A stretch of DNA of 64,000 nt, taken from the NCBI GenBank assembly GCA_963836405.1, contig CAWIJL010000001.1, forward strand, positions 124,001-188,000, read 5' to 3'. Source of the DNA: CAWIJJ01 sp963836405 (GTDB lineage: Bacteria; Acidobacteriota; Terriglobia; Bryobacterales; Bryobacteraceae). Of the stretch, positions 1 to 9,413 are shown one piece after another; the first letter of the stretch is position 1; every line of letters starts with the position of its first letter. A program made the translations under genes and the position numbers. The notes under the pieces are model-generated. The model did no database searches and had not been told where the DNA came from. It saw only the letters and a program-made list of their open reading frames with translations.

Positions 1-1
1 C

Positions 2-1174
2 GAGACCAAGAAGCGCACGCTGGAGCAGGCGGACATCGACGGTTTTCTGAGCCTGTACGGCGGCAGCGGTTCGTCCACCATGGTGACGGCGCCGGTGCTG
101 GTGTCGCCCGCCAACGGGGCCGCGGGCGTTTCCGCTTCGACGACGCTGGTGTGGAACGCAGCGACCAACGCCACTTCGTACGACGTTTACTTCGGCACCT
201 CGGTGTCGCCGCCGCTGGCGGCCACCGTGAGCGGGACGAGTTTTCAGCCGGCGAACCTGGCGGCGGGCACCAAATACTACTGGAAGGTAACGGCGAAGAA
301 TTCGAGCAGCAGCGCGACGTCGCCGACCTACTCGTTCAACGTCGCCGTTGCGGGCGTGACGGCACCAGTGCTGTCATCTCCGGCCAATGGCGCTACCGGG
401 GTTTCCACGACCCCAGCCCTGGTGTGGAACGCGGCTGCGAACGCCACCTCTTACGACGTCTATGTGGGCACGGCGAGTTCGCCGCCGCTGGCGGCAACCG
501 TGACCGGGACGAGCTATCAACCCGGGAGCCTGACGGCGGGGACCAAATACTACTGGAGGGTGGTGGCGAAGAACGCGGCGGGCAGCGCCACTTCCGCCAC
601 GTACTCGTTCACCGTGGCGGCGGGCGGGACGGTTTCAGCCCCGGTGCCGGCGACCCCGGCGAACGGCGCCGCGGACGTTTCAACGACCCCGGCGTTGATG
701 TGGAACGCGGCCGCGAACGCTACGTCATACGACGTTTACTTCGGCACGACCTCGTCGCCGCCACTGGCGGCCACGGTGATCGGGACCACCTACCTGCCCG
801 GCACCCTGACGGCGGGAACGAGGTGTTACTGGCGCGTGGTGGCGAAGAACGCGAGCAGCAGCGCGACGTCTTCCACGTACTCGTTCACGGTTGCCGCGGC
901 GCAGGGGAGTTCCGGTCCCACCCTGATTTCGCCCGCCAACGGCGCGACCGGCTTGCCGCTGTTGATCTACATGCAGTGGAGCGCGGTATCCGGGGCATCG
1001 AGCTATGACATCTACGTCGGCACGTCGCCGTCGCCGGGTCGGATCGGCACGGTCTACGGCACAGCGGTCAACGTGAGAGGTTTCCAGCCGGGGACGACCT
1101 ACTATTGGAAGGTTGTGGCCCGGACGGCGACGGGCATGCTCAGTTCGGCGGTGGGTTCGTTCACCACACATTAG
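2..1174 (+). CDS. C-terminal part of a secreted metalloprotease-like protein with four Fn3-like repeats (5' truncated by window edge)
   Basis: The reading frame is open from base 2, so the first ATG at 80 is internal and the gene begins upstream of the window. The first visible residues contain ADIDGFLSLYGG, which resembles the end of the catalytic domain in matrixin-type (M10) metalloproteases, where a D-I-x-x-x-x-x-L-Y-G ending is usual; the zinc site itself would lie outside the window. Four repeats of about 90 residues follow, each with a SPANGA start, a W-N/S-A centre, a SYDVYxGT strand and a YYWKV/YYWRV strand, typical of fibronectin type III-like modules that space or anchor secreted enzymes. 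The protein ends after the fourth repeat with no membrane anchor. A hairpin terminator follows. The repeats are certain; the protease assignment rests only on a short C-terminal motif. Confidence 0.6.
   Translation, partial: ETKKRTLEQADIDGFLSLYGGSGSSTMVTAPVLVSPANGAAGVSASTTLVWNAATNATSYDVYFGTSVSPPLAATVSGTSFQPANLAAGTKYYWKVTAKNSSSSATSPTYSFNVAVAGVTAPVLSSPANGATGVSTTPALVWNAAANATSYDVYVGTASSPPLAATVTGTSYQPGSLTAGTKYYWRVVAKNAAGSATSATYSFTVAAGGTVSAPVPATPANGAADVSTTPALMWNAAANATSYDVYFGTTSSPPLAATVIGTTYLPGTLTAGTRCYWRVVAKNASSSATSSTYSFTVAAAQGSSGPTLISPANGATGLPLLIYMQWSAVSGASSYDIYVGTSPSPGRIGTVYGTAVNVRGFQPGTTYYWKVVARTATGMLSSAVGSFTTH
83..1174 (+). repeat. Four tandem Fn3-like coding repeats of about 275 bp
   Basis: Units begin near 83, 356, 632 and 908. 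The first three are very alike in DNA as well as protein (shared stretches around the WNAA-NATSYDVY and SPPLAATV segments), while the fourth has diverged. This suggests recent unequal duplication of units 1-3. Confidence 0.8.
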
Positions 1175-1204
1175 TCAGGGTGCAGTAAGCTTCTAATACC
1201 GGTC

Positions 1205-1238
1205 GGGACCGGGCCGGGAGCGGCCGGTCCCGTTTCTT
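1205..1238 (+). terminator. Hairpin terminator after the Fn3-repeat gene
   Basis: GGGACCGG (1205-1212) pairs with CCGGTCCC (1224-1231) around a GC-rich loop, followed by GTTTCTT. It sits 30 bases after the stop codon of the upstream gene and before the TonB receptor gene. Confidence 0.6.
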
Positions 1239-1360
1239 CCCGCCTGCAATTACCACTTCCGGCGTCATTCCGTGCACAATGAAGATTCAGGGCCCGCGGC
1301 GGCCCTTGTTCGAAGCGGCCGCCGTGCCGCTACGATTCGCACGGTCCCACCCGGAAATCC

Positions 1361-4300
1361 ATGAACTATCTGCGCACCGCCATTCTCCTGTTGATGCTCG
1401 TTCCCGGCTGCGTGTCCACGCTGACGGCCCAGTCCGCCACCACCGGCGCCCTTTCGGGGACGGTTACCGCCCAGGATTCTGCCGTGGCGGGTGCGGCGGT
1501 TACGTTGACGAACACGGCCACCAACCAGGTGCTGACCACGGCTACGGGGGAGGACGGCGGATATCGCTTCGCAATGCTGCCCCCCGGAACTTACGACGTT
1601 CGGTTTCGGGCTCCCGGATTCAGGACGGCGCAAATGGCCTCAATGAACGTCAACGTCTCCGAGGATCCGACACTGGATGCGGCTCTGGAACTGGGCAACC
1701 CGGAGGAGGAAGTGGAGTGCGAGTGCCGCACGGCGCTGGCAAATTCCTCTTCGGGCACGCTAGTGGACCAGAAGACCATCACGGCCGTACCGCTGAACAC
1801 ACGCAACTTCACACAGGTGCTCTCGATGGCCTCGGGGTCGGCGGCAGACGTCAACAACGCGGGGACGCTGGGCCGGGGCACGCAATCGGTGAACGTCAAC
1901 GGCAGCACCACGGCGGGAAGCTACACCATCGACGGCGGGTACGCTACAAGCACGGTGCCGAACCCGGACACGATCTCGGAATTCAAAATCCAGACCTCCC
2001 AGTACGATGCCGGGTACGGGGCGCAGGTGCCGAATACCAACCTGGTGACCAAGAGCGGGGAGCACCAGTTCCATGGCGATGCCTGGGAATTCGTGCGCAA
2101 CGACGTGCTCAACGCCAACGCGTTTTTCCGCAACACGACGGGCCAGCCGAAGCCTAACCTGAAACAGAACCAGTTCGGCGCCACGCTGGGCGGTCCGGTG
2201 CTCGCCAGGAGGAAGTGGTTCTTCTTCGGCTCGTACCAGGGGACGCGGCAGGTGAACGGCCTAGATCCGACCTCGGTGGCTACCGTGATTCTGCCGCCGC
2301 TCGGTGCCGACCGGTCGGCGGGCGCCATCGCGGCCGCGTTTTGCCCCGCAAACCATCCGGGCGACAGCCGGTTCCTGACCTTCGCGGGCGGCAGGCAGCT
2401 CGATTGCGCCAACCAGTCCACGGCCACCACGGCGCCGGTGAATCCGGTGGCCTTGCGGATCCTGCAAACGAAGAACGCGGACGGCACGTATCTGATCCCG
2501 GTGCCGCAGACGATTCTGGCGGGCGGCAGCAATGAGGGGATGGGGTTTTCGTCGTTCAGCTTCCCTTCCAAGTACGACGAAGACCAATACATGGCGAACA
2601 GCGATTACGTGTTGTCCTCCCGGCATTCGCTCGCCTGGCGCGGCTTCTTTTCGAACCTGAACCAGTACCGGTCGCTGGGCGCGCCCGGCGGCGCCACGCT
2701 GACACCGGTGATTCCGGGCGCGGGCGCACCGCAGGCGCTGCACGCGCGCGACAACGTCATGAGCCTGAAGCTCAGCTCGGTACTCAGCAAGAGCCTGGTC
2801 AACGAAGCGCGGATCGCCTATACGCGGACGAGGCAGACGGCGGCCGGGGTGGGCACGCCCACGGCGGAATCGGTCGGCATGACGGCGGTGGATCCGCTGT
2901 TCCCGCATCCTCCGGAGGTGACCATGCTGGGACCGATGGGCACGTTCCGGTTTTTCGGCAACGGGGCCAACGACTTTTCGACACGAATCGGCGTGGGGTC
3001 GCTGGCCGATAATCTCTCCTGGGTGCGCGGGCGGCACACGCTGCGCATGGGCGGGCTCGGCCAGTTGCAGCACAACGCGCGGCTCGATACAGGCGCGGCG
3101 CGGGGACGGATCAGCTTCCAGACCTTCGAGGACTTTCTGCTCGGGCTGAGCGCGGCCGGCAATCAGAGTCCCGGCGGCCGCAGCAACATTCAAAGCGCTT
3201 CGGCGAGCGAGGGGGTGGGGCCCGGCGGCGAGGTGCAGTACGAATACCGGCGCTACTACGCCAGCGTTTTCGCGATGGACGATTTCAAGGTGAATGCGAG
3301 GCTGACGCTGAACTTCGGGTTGAGGTGGGAATACGTCGGTCCTTCCTTCGATACGGAGGGGACGATCGGCAACGTCTGGCCGTCGCTGCTGGACCTGGAA
3401 CCAATTCCGCCGGTGAGTGGAACGCTCGCCGGGTACGTGGTGGCCTCTAACTACAATCCGGGCCTGATCAACCCCTACACGGGGAAGCCGTTCGGGCCGC
3501 CGCCGGCGGGAGTCACGATCGGCACCGGCAGCAGTTTCTATCGCAACGGCACGCCGCTCGATACGTTCGCTCCGCGGTTCGCTTTCGCCTGGCAGCCACT
3601 GGGCAGCGGAGGCCGGCTGGCGGTCCGGGGCGGCTACGGCTGGTTTTACCAATCCCCGACATTCAGCGGCAATGCCGGGAATTCGGGCCTGTTCACCGCG
3701 CCGCCGTTCGCCCAGGGATTCACCAATACGGACGCCATCAACGGCCAGTCCACGCTGTCCAAGCCGTTTCCCGATACGACGCTCGGCTTCATCCCGCGGA
3801 CTCCGACGTCACGGCTGTCGGACCGCCTCGCCGGGCCGGATTATCGCGTGCCGCGGCTGCAGCAATGGAATTTCAGCACGCAGACGAAGCTGACGGAGAC
3901 GATGACGTTCGACCTCGGCTATGTCGGGTCGTATGGCGACCGGCTGCTCATCGGGCTGGGGATCAATCAGCCGCTGCTGGCAAGCGCCGCGAACCCGGTC
4001 AATTGCGGATACACGGGCACGGCCACCGATTGCATCACGACCAATACGGCGGTGAACGCGCGGCTGCGGGTGCCGTACATGGGGGAGAATCCCAATGCGC
4101 TGCTGGCCAGCCAGTACGTAGGCGAATCGGCCTATCACAGCATGCAGGCGACGCTACGCAAGCGCGCGGCGGGGTTCAACTTTCAGGCGGCTTATACGTT
4201 GTCGAAGGCGATGAACAACACATCGATTTACAACGACCTGAACGACCGCTTCCAGAACTGGTCGAAGGCCACTTTCGATCGCACGCACCGCGTGATCGCG

Positions 4301-4852
4301 AACCTGGCCTACGAGATTCCGCAGTTCGGGGTGACGCACGGGTTACAGGGAAAGCTCCTGCACGGTTGGTCGCTATCGGGGATCATGATCGTGCAGAGCG
4401 GGCTGCCGCTGACGCTCACCGACCCGGCGGGGGGCGGAGTGTACGGGCGAGCATCCACGTCGACGGTGACGCTGTGTCCGGGAGCGACCGCAGCCACGCT
4501 GGCCACCACCGGGAGCATCGCCAGCCGGCTGGGCCGCTGGATCGACACGGCAGGCTTCTGCGCGCCGCCGGCCATCGGCTCGGACAGCTCGACTGGCTAC
4601 GGGAACGCGGGGCAGAGCATCCTGACCGGGCCGCCGCAGGTGAATACGGATCTTTCGATCGGGAAGCGGACGGTGGTGGGCGGACTCAGGGAAGACGGGG
4701 AACTGGCGCTGCGGATGGAGTTCTACAATACGCTGAACCACCCCCAGTTCGCCAATCCGGGCACGGCGCTCGGCACGGCCAACTTCGGCGTGATCACACA
4801 GACTTCGGTAGCGCCGCGGCTGATTCAGTTCGGAATGAAATACTTATTCTGA
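1361..4852 (+). CDS. TonB-dependent receptor-like outer-membrane protein with N-terminal carboxypeptidase regulatory domain
   Basis: The 1163-residue product begins with a Sec signal (about residues 1-24, ending LTAQS), followed by a carboxypeptidase regulatory-like beta-sandwich (about 29-110; GALSGTV, GGYRFAMLPPGTYDV), a plug-like segment (VPLNTRNFTQVLSMASG) and a long beta-rich barrel ending in aromatic residues (MKYLF). This is the architecture of the Oar/CarboxypepD_reg TonB receptors that are heavily expanded in Acidobacteria and are thought to import or bind plant-derived oligomers across the outer membrane. The ATG at 1361 has GGAA seven bases upstream. No TonB/ExbBD genes are nearby and the substrate cannot be read from sequence. 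An unusual CECR cysteine pair occurs just before the plug (about residue 119). Confidence 0.85.
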   Translation: MNYLRTAILLLMLVPGCVSTLTAQSATTGALSGTVTAQDSAVAGAAVTLTNTATNQVLTTATGEDGGYRFAMLPPGTYDVRFRAPGFRTAQMASMNVNVSEDPTLDAALELGNPEEEVECECRTALANSSSGTLVDQKTITAVPLNTRNFTQVLSMASGSAADVNNAGTLGRGTQSVNVNGSTTAGSYTIDGGYATSTVPNPDTISEFKIQTSQYDAGYGAQVPNTNLVTKSGEHQFHGDAWEFVRNDVLNANAFFRNTTGQPKPNLKQNQFGATLGGPVLARRKWFFFGSYQGTRQVNGLDPTSVATVILPPLGADRSAGAIAAAFCPANHPGDSRFLTFAGGRQLDCANQSTATTAPVNPVALRILQTKNADGTYLIPVPQTILAGGSNEGMGFSSFSFPSKYDEDQYMANSDYVLSSRHSLAWRGFFSNLNQYRSLGAPGGATLTPVIPGAGAPQALHARDNVMSLKLSSVLSKSLVNEARIAYTRTRQTAAGVGTPTAESVGMTAVDPLFPHPPEVTMLGPMGTFRFFGNGANDFSTRIGVGSLADNLSWVRGRHTLRMGGLGQLQHNARLDTGAARGRISFQTFEDFLLGLSAAGNQSPGGRSNIQSASASEGVGPGGEVQYEYRRYYASVFAMDDFKVNARLTLNFGLRWEYVGPSFDTEGTIGNVWPSLLDLEPIPPVSGTLAGYVVASNYNPGLINPYTGKPFGPPPAGVTIGTGSSFYRNGTPLDTFAPRFAFAWQPLGSGGRLAVRGGYGWFYQSPTFSGNAGNSGLFTAPPFAQGFTNTDAINGQSTLSKPFPDTTLGFIPRTPTSRLSDRLAGPDYRVPRLQQWNFSTQTKLTETMTFDLGYVGSYGDRLLIGLGINQPLLASAANPVNCGYTGTATDCITTNTAVNARLRVPYMGENPNALLASQYVGESAYHSMQATLRKRAAGFNFQAAYTLSKAMNNTSIYNDLNDRFQNWSKATFDRTHRVIANLAYEIPQFGVTHGLQGKLLHGWSLSGIMIVQSGLPLTLTDPAGGGVYGRASTSTVTLCPGATAATLATTGSIASRLGRWIDTAGFCAPPAIGSDSSTGYGNAGQSILTGPPQVNTDLSIGKRTVVGGLREDGELALRMEFYNTLNHPQFANPGTALGTANFGVITQTSVAPRLIQFGMKYLF

Positions 4853-4866
4853 TCGGCGCGGCCCGG

Positions 4867-5088
4867 TCACCACTTGCGTTCGCAGGGCTGCATCGCCCGC
4901 CACATCCCGCTGGACTCCCCTACCATTCGCTGGGTGTGGCGGATGCGAGCGGAGGCCACTTCTTTCAGAAGGCGCGTTGCCAGATACTCGAGATCGTCGA
5001 GCGTAGCGGAATCGATTTCGGAGCCGAACTGCGTCGCCCCGAGGCGGTGTGCCAACTCGGCCGCCTGCCTGACTAGTTGATCTTCCAC
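4867..5088 (-). CDS. Small unknown protein (73 aa)
   Basis: A 73-codon frame starting at GTG (5088) with an AGGA ribosome site about six bases upstream. The product is mostly helical in appearance, charged, with no signal peptide or membrane segment and one cysteine near the C-terminus. I do not recognise a family. It is convergent with the TonB receptor gene, whose stop is 14 bases away. The ribosome site and position in an otherwise empty gap support it being real; it might still be a chance frame. Confidence 0.45.
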   Translation of the reverse strand: MEDQLVRQAAELAHRLGATQFGSEIDSATLDDLEYLATRLLKEVASARIRHTQRMVGESSGMWRAMQPCERKW

Positions 5089-5187
5089 AGAGGTCCTAAA
5101 GCGTACAAATGGGGCTCTGACACGCTCATGGTAACTCGGGTTTCAACCTGACGCCAGTGTTGTCTTTGGATAGTAGGCGGCCGGGGG

Positions 5188-5973
5188 TCAGGATTTCCGG
5201 CGCGATGGCGGTTTCGCCGCAGTTTTTCGCTTCGCGGGGGCTTTGGCGCGCTTGGCGGCTGCCGGTTCCAGCTCGAGGCCGAAGATCTCGCCCAAGTCAG
5301 CGGAGCGCAGCACGCGGGACTTCGATGGGGCGGTTCCCACCAGCGAGGCGCTGCCGCCGGCGGCGATCAGGTCCTTCGGATCCACGTGGCGCAGGCGGAA
5401 CAGCAGTTCCGGTTCGCTGTCGAAGCGGGCGCCGATGCCGTACAGCACGGCGGCCACGTGTTTGCACATGGTGGCCCAGTCCGGGCAACTGCAATCGAGT
5501 TCGATTTCCGCCGGGGACGGGAAGAGCCCCAGTTTCTGGCGGCAGATCCGCTCCATGACCGCCTTGGATAAGCGCCCTTGCAACAATTCGACGAGGGAAT
5601 CGATGCCGCCGGCACAATCCTTGCAGATCGATTTCCAGCGCGCATCGCCGAGCGGCGCGATTTTCAGCTCTACCTGGTACAGGCTGGAGCCGGAAACGGA
5701 GGCATGGATCACGCCGGTCTCGACCTGAAGATCGATCACCGACCCGTTGCGCACGTAGGTGCGTCCGCGGGGCAGGCGGTTGGCGTAGTCGCTATACCGC
5801 TCGAGGTTTTCGCACCAGGATCTTCCCCAGAAGGTCGTGGCGATGGTTCTGCCCTGAACGACGACGGGCGATGCGGTCCGGCCGTTTTTGGTGCGGGCCG
5901 CCAGTTCGCGCGCGGCGCGGCGCCGGCGCTCCGCAACCGGCACGTACTCTCTCCAGTCCCTGTACCAGTCCAT
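5188..5973 (-). CDS. SWIM zinc-finger protein, partner of the SNF2 helicase
   Basis: A 261-residue protein with a SWIM zinc-binding motif (CSCPDWATMCKH, pattern CxC-x6-CxH, about residues 160-171), followed by helices and a basic Lys/Ala/Arg-rich tail that probably contacts nucleic acid. Proteins of this type, with N-terminal WxxYV and GRTIATTFWGRSWC segments, are found next to SNF2-family helicases in many bacteria. Here the gene starts only two bases after the stop of the helicase, so the two are almost certainly co-transcribed and probably act together on DNA or chromatin-like complexes. The exact function of the pair is not established. Confidence 0.88.
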   Translation of the reverse strand: MDWYRDWREYVPVAERRRRAARELAARTKNGRTASPVVVQGRTIATTFWGRSWCENLERYSDYANRLPRGRTYVRNGSVIDLQVETGVIHASVSGSSLYQVELKIAPLGDARWKSICKDCAGGIDSLVELLQGRLSKAVMERICRQKLGLFPSPAEIELDCSCPDWATMCKHVAAVLYGIGARFDSEPELLFRLRHVDPKDLIAAGGSASLVGTAPSKSRVLRSADLGEIFGLELEPAAAKRAKAPAKRKTAAKPPSRRKS

Positions 5974-5975
5974 TC

Positions 5976-8693
5976 TCAGGACTCCTTGGATGCTTTGTGG
6001 ATGTCGAGCGCGACCAGGCGCAGCAGCTCGTCGTCGCTCATTTCCGTCAATAGCACATCCGCGCTGCCCTCCAGCAGGTTTCGGGAGAGCTCACGCTTAG
6101 CTTCGATCATCGCATCGATCTTCTCCTCCACCGTACCCCGGCAGACAAATTTGTGCACGAGCACGTTTTTCGTCTGGCCGATGCGGAACGCGCGGTCGGT
6201 GGCCTGGTTCTCGACCGCCGGGTTCCACCAGCGGTCGAAGTGGACGACATGGGAGGCGGCGGTCAGATTCAGGCCGGCGCCACCGGCTTTGAGGGAGAGG
6301 ACGAAGAAGCCGGGATCGTCTTCTTCCTGGAAACGGCGGACCAGGTCCTTCCGCTTCTTCACTTCGGTTTCGCCGTGGAGGACCAGGCCGGGCCGGCCGA
6401 AGACCAACTCGAGGAAGGCGGCGAGCGGCGCGGTGACCTCGCGGAACTGCGTGAACACCAGCATCTTTTCCTGGCGCGACGCCACCACTTCGGCGATTTC
6501 CCGGAGGCGCCCGAATTTTCCGCTTTCCGGCTCGGCCCACCCGCCATCGCCCAACCATTGAGAAGGATGATTGCAGATCTGTTTGAAGCGCATGAGGAAA
6601 GCCAGCACCAGTCCTTTGCGCTCGATGCCGGCAGCGCTGGTGAGTCTGGTGGCCAAGTCCTTCACGGCCTGATCGTAGAGCGCCACCTGGCGCCGGGTCA
6701 GGGTGCACCAGGCCTTCATCTCGGTCTTGTCCGGGAGGTCGGAGATGACGCTGCGGTCGGTTTTGAGGCGGCGCAGGATGTAGGGCCGGACGAGTTCCCG
6801 CAGGGGCGCCCAGGCGCCGGTTTGGGTGAGGCGCTTGGAAAAGACAGTGAACTGCTTGGAGGTGCCGAGCAGCCCGGGATTGAGGAAATCGAAGATGGAC
6901 CAGAGGTCGCCGAGACGGTTCTCGACGGGCGTGCCGGTGAGAGCCAGGCGGGTGCCGGCTTTCAGCGTTTTGACGGCGCGGGTCTGTTGGGCGCCGGGAT
7001 TTTTGATCGCCTGCGCCTCATCGAGGACGGCGACGCGCCAGGAAACCTGGGAAAGCCAGGGCACCCGCAGGAGTGACCCGTAGCTGGTGATGACGAGGTC
7101 GGTACCCGCCAGTTTTTCGGGCGTGATGGCTTTGAGCTGGGCGGCGGGCATGGCGGAGGGGTGGGCGATCAGGGGCTTGAGTCCAGGGGCAAAGCGGTCG
7201 ATTTCCGACGCCCAGTTGGCGAGCAGCGAAGCCGGTGCGACGAGCACGCTGGGTTTTTCCAGGGATGGGTTCTGGCGTTTCAGAACGAGCAGCAGTGCGA
7301 GCACCTGGATGGTTTTTCCGAGCCCCATGTCGTCGGCCAGGCAGGCGCCCAGGCCGAGGGTCGAAAGCAGGTAGAGCCAGCGCACACCGGTCTGCTGATA
7401 CGGGCGCAGGACGGCACGGAGATCCGGGCCGACATCCGCCTGCGCGAGCCCCTGCGGAGTGCGCAGGGTTCTCAACGTTTCGGCCAGCCAGGGACCGGCC
7501 GTCACCTGAGCCCAATCGACGCCCTCGGCCAAGGCCCGGTCGTCCTCGCTGACTGCCGCGCCGGCCAGCAGGCGCATGGCTTCGGCAAAGCTCAGGCCGC
7601 CCTCGGCCGCGGTGCGCTGGAGTTCCTGGAATCGTTGGATGAGATCGCCGAGTTGCTCCCGGTTCACCTCTACCCAGCGGCCGCGCACCAGGGCCAACCC
7701 GTCGGTGCCGCGCAGTAAGGCTTCGATTTCCTCGGGGGTCAGCGCCTCGCCATCGAGCGTGACATCCAATTTGAAATCGAGCAGGGCTGCATGGCCGATG
7801 CCCGAGGGAGCCTCGCCCCCCACCGCACCGGTCACGCGAGGGCGGGGAGGACGGTTGCCGCGCCAGGCGGCGGGCATGCGGACCACCACGCCCGAGGATT
7901 CGAGCTTGGGAACGTCACGCAGAAGCTGGAGCGCTTCGTCCGGACTCCAGCGCATGGGATGGAAGATCTCGCCCGCGTCTACCATGGCCTTGAGCCAGGG
8001 GCAGGATTCGGCGGCGCGCTGCACGGGCACCAGCAGGGAGAGCAGACGGTCTTTGTTAGCGGCTCCGGCGTACTCGCGCAGGGCCTCGCCAAGAGGCAGG
8101 TGCTGCGCTTTGGCGCGCGCCGAAAGGCGGGTGGTGTAGGTGGCGAGAAAGGCAAAGGGCAGGTTTGGGTCTTTGCGGTTCTCGGCCAGATTGAAGTGGA
8201 CTCGACCGACCAGGTTCCAGGCCGGGTTGCGGGCGCGGAGAAACTCTTGAATTCCCTGTCCCGATTCGGCAAGCTCGGCGTCAAAGGCGTCGCCGGTCTC
8301 CTGCCAGAGGGATGCGAGGACGGAGGCGGTCAGGTACTCGGCTCCGGTCATTGGCGGCGCGGCGAAGGAGATCCGCTCCAGGTCGTCGTCGGGAGGCGGG
8401 GGTATTCGCGACGCGGGCCGGGCGGGACCGCCGCCACCCTGCTCGATGCAGAGCGCCGCCACATAGGCTGCGCCAAAATCGCGCCAGTAGGCGAACACGG
8501 GGGCGAAGGTGGTGGCGGCTTCGTTCGCTCCCAGCAGCAGAATGCCGTGTCCGGATCCACGGCCGAAGGCGGCCGTCAGACGTTCTGCCAGCGCGGCTTC
8601 GATCCGCGGGCCATCGGGGTCGCGCGACACAGTCAGGCGGCCATGCGGCGTGAGGTGCAAATCTAATGGAACGAGATCCATAACCCGGAACAT
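5976..8693 (-). CDS. SNF2-family DEAD/DEAH-box ATPase (HepA/RapA-like)
   Basis: A 905-residue protein. The N-terminal ~380 residues resemble the bacterial SNF2-associated region; the C-terminal half is a two-lobed SNF2 motor with Walker A DDMGLGKTIQ (Lys460), Walker B/DEAQ (VLDEAQAIKNP), motif III LTGTPVENRLGDLWS, and helicase C motifs GGAGLNLTAASHVVHFDRWW and DRAFRIGQ. SNF2 ATPases translocate on double-stranded DNA to remodel protein-DNA complexes; bacterial members include RapA, which recycles RNA polymerase, and defence-associated helicases. No restriction or other defence genes are adjacent, so a housekeeping or repair role with the SWIM partner is more likely. An alternative start lies at 8681 (MDLVPLD); neither has a strong ribosome site. 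Confidence 0.92.
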   Translation of the reverse strand: MFRVMDLVPLDLHLTPHGRLTVSRDPDGPRIEAALAERLTAAFGRGSGHGILLLGANEAATTFAPVFAYWRDFGAAYVAALCIEQGGGGPARPASRIPPPPDDDLERISFAAPPMTGAEYLTASVLASLWQETGDAFDAELAESGQGIQEFLRARNPAWNLVGRVHFNLAENRKDPNLPFAFLATYTTRLSARAKAQHLPLGEALREYAGAANKDRLLSLLVPVQRAAESCPWLKAMVDAGEIFHPMRWSPDEALQLLRDVPKLESSGVVVRMPAAWRGNRPPRPRVTGAVGGEAPSGIGHAALLDFKLDVTLDGEALTPEEIEALLRGTDGLALVRGRWVEVNREQLGDLIQRFQELQRTAAEGGLSFAEAMRLLAGAAVSEDDRALAEGVDWAQVTAGPWLAETLRTLRTPQGLAQADVGPDLRAVLRPYQQTGVRWLYLLSTLGLGACLADDMGLGKTIQVLALLLVLKRQNPSLEKPSVLVAPASLLANWASEIDRFAPGLKPLIAHPSAMPAAQLKAITPEKLAGTDLVITSYGSLLRVPWLSQVSWRVAVLDEAQAIKNPGAQQTRAVKTLKAGTRLALTGTPVENRLGDLWSIFDFLNPGLLGTSKQFTVFSKRLTQTGAWAPLRELVRPYILRRLKTDRSVISDLPDKTEMKAWCTLTRRQVALYDQAVKDLATRLTSAAGIERKGLVLAFLMRFKQICNHPSQWLGDGGWAEPESGKFGRLREIAEVVASRQEKMLVFTQFREVTAPLAAFLELVFGRPGLVLHGETEVKKRKDLVRRFQEEDDPGFFVLSLKAGGAGLNLTAASHVVHFDRWWNPAVENQATDRAFRIGQTKNVLVHKFVCRGTVEEKIDAMIEAKRELSRNLLEGSADVLLTEMSDDELLRLVALDIHKASKES

Positions 8694-8810
8694 CCAAGGT
8701 ATCAGGCACGGGACACGGGTGAGCCCGATCCTCTATTCTGAAAAGGTGCGGACGGGGGAGTTCGCGCGGTGGTCTAGCAGCCTGCCCGCGTTCGCAAAAA
8801 GGGGGAAACG

Positions 8811-9398
8811 ATGGGACGGTTGGTCGCAGTTGTTTTGACCGCCGGGCTGAGCAGCATGGCGCTGTGGGCCGGCACGGATAGCGGCGTGGAGCTTTATCAC
8901 CAGGGGAAGTTTTCGGCCGCCGAATCCGAACTCTCTAAGGCGGTGCAGGAAGATGCCGACGACGCCGTGGCGCAGCGGTACCTGGGCCTGGCGCTGGTGG
9001 AACAGCACAAGCCGGACGACGCGGAAGCGCATCTAAAGAAGGCCGAGGAGCTGAAACCGGGCGGCGACAGCAAGCTGGCCATGGCGCGGCTGGCGATCGA
9101 GCGGAAGGACTACAGCAAAGCCGAATCGCTGATGAAGGATGCGGACGGCGATGAGAAGGGCTACGTGGCCGGCCTGCTACAGTACAATCGCCAGAAAAAC
9201 AGCGAAGCAGCCGCCAGCCTGGAAAGCTACCTGGAAAAATACCCGGAGCAAGCCTACGCGCACTACTACGCGGGGCTCGCCTACAACGGGATGAAGCGGC
9301 CGGACAAGATGCTGAGCCATTTCCAACTCTTCCTGAAACTGGCGCCGGATGCGCCCGAGGCTCGTAAAGTCCGGGCCGTGGTCAGTACAGGGCATTAA
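8811..9398 (+). CDS. Exported TPR protein upstream of the TamB-TamA fusion
   Basis: A 195-residue protein with a Sec signal (MGRLVAVVLTAGLSSMALWAG) and four to five tetratricopeptide-like helical pairs (ELYHQGKFSAAESELSKAV, AVAQRYLGLALVEQ, AYAHYYAGLAYNGMKRPDKML). TPR proteins act as scaffolds. The gene ends 15 bases before the giant outer-membrane assembly gene, so it is probably co-transcribed and may be a periplasmic helper of that complex, in the way TPR proteins accompany the BAM machinery (inference). It is divergent from the SNF2 gene across 117 bases. Confidence 0.8.
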   Translation: MGRLVAVVLTAGLSSMALWAGTDSGVELYHQGKFSAAESELSKAVQEDADDAVAQRYLGLALVEQHKPDDAEAHLKKAEELKPGGDSKLAMARLAIERKDYSKAESLMKDADGDEKGYVAGLLQYNRQKNSEAAASLESYLEKYPEQAYAHYYAGLAYNGMKRPDKMLSHFQLFLKLAPDAPEARKVRAVVSTGH

Positions 9399-9413
9399 GC
9401 GCGGAGCCCCGGT

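Noticed and set aside
2261..3652. 463-codon minus-strand frame
   Set aside because: Antisense shadow of the TonB receptor, Arg-rich with no signature.
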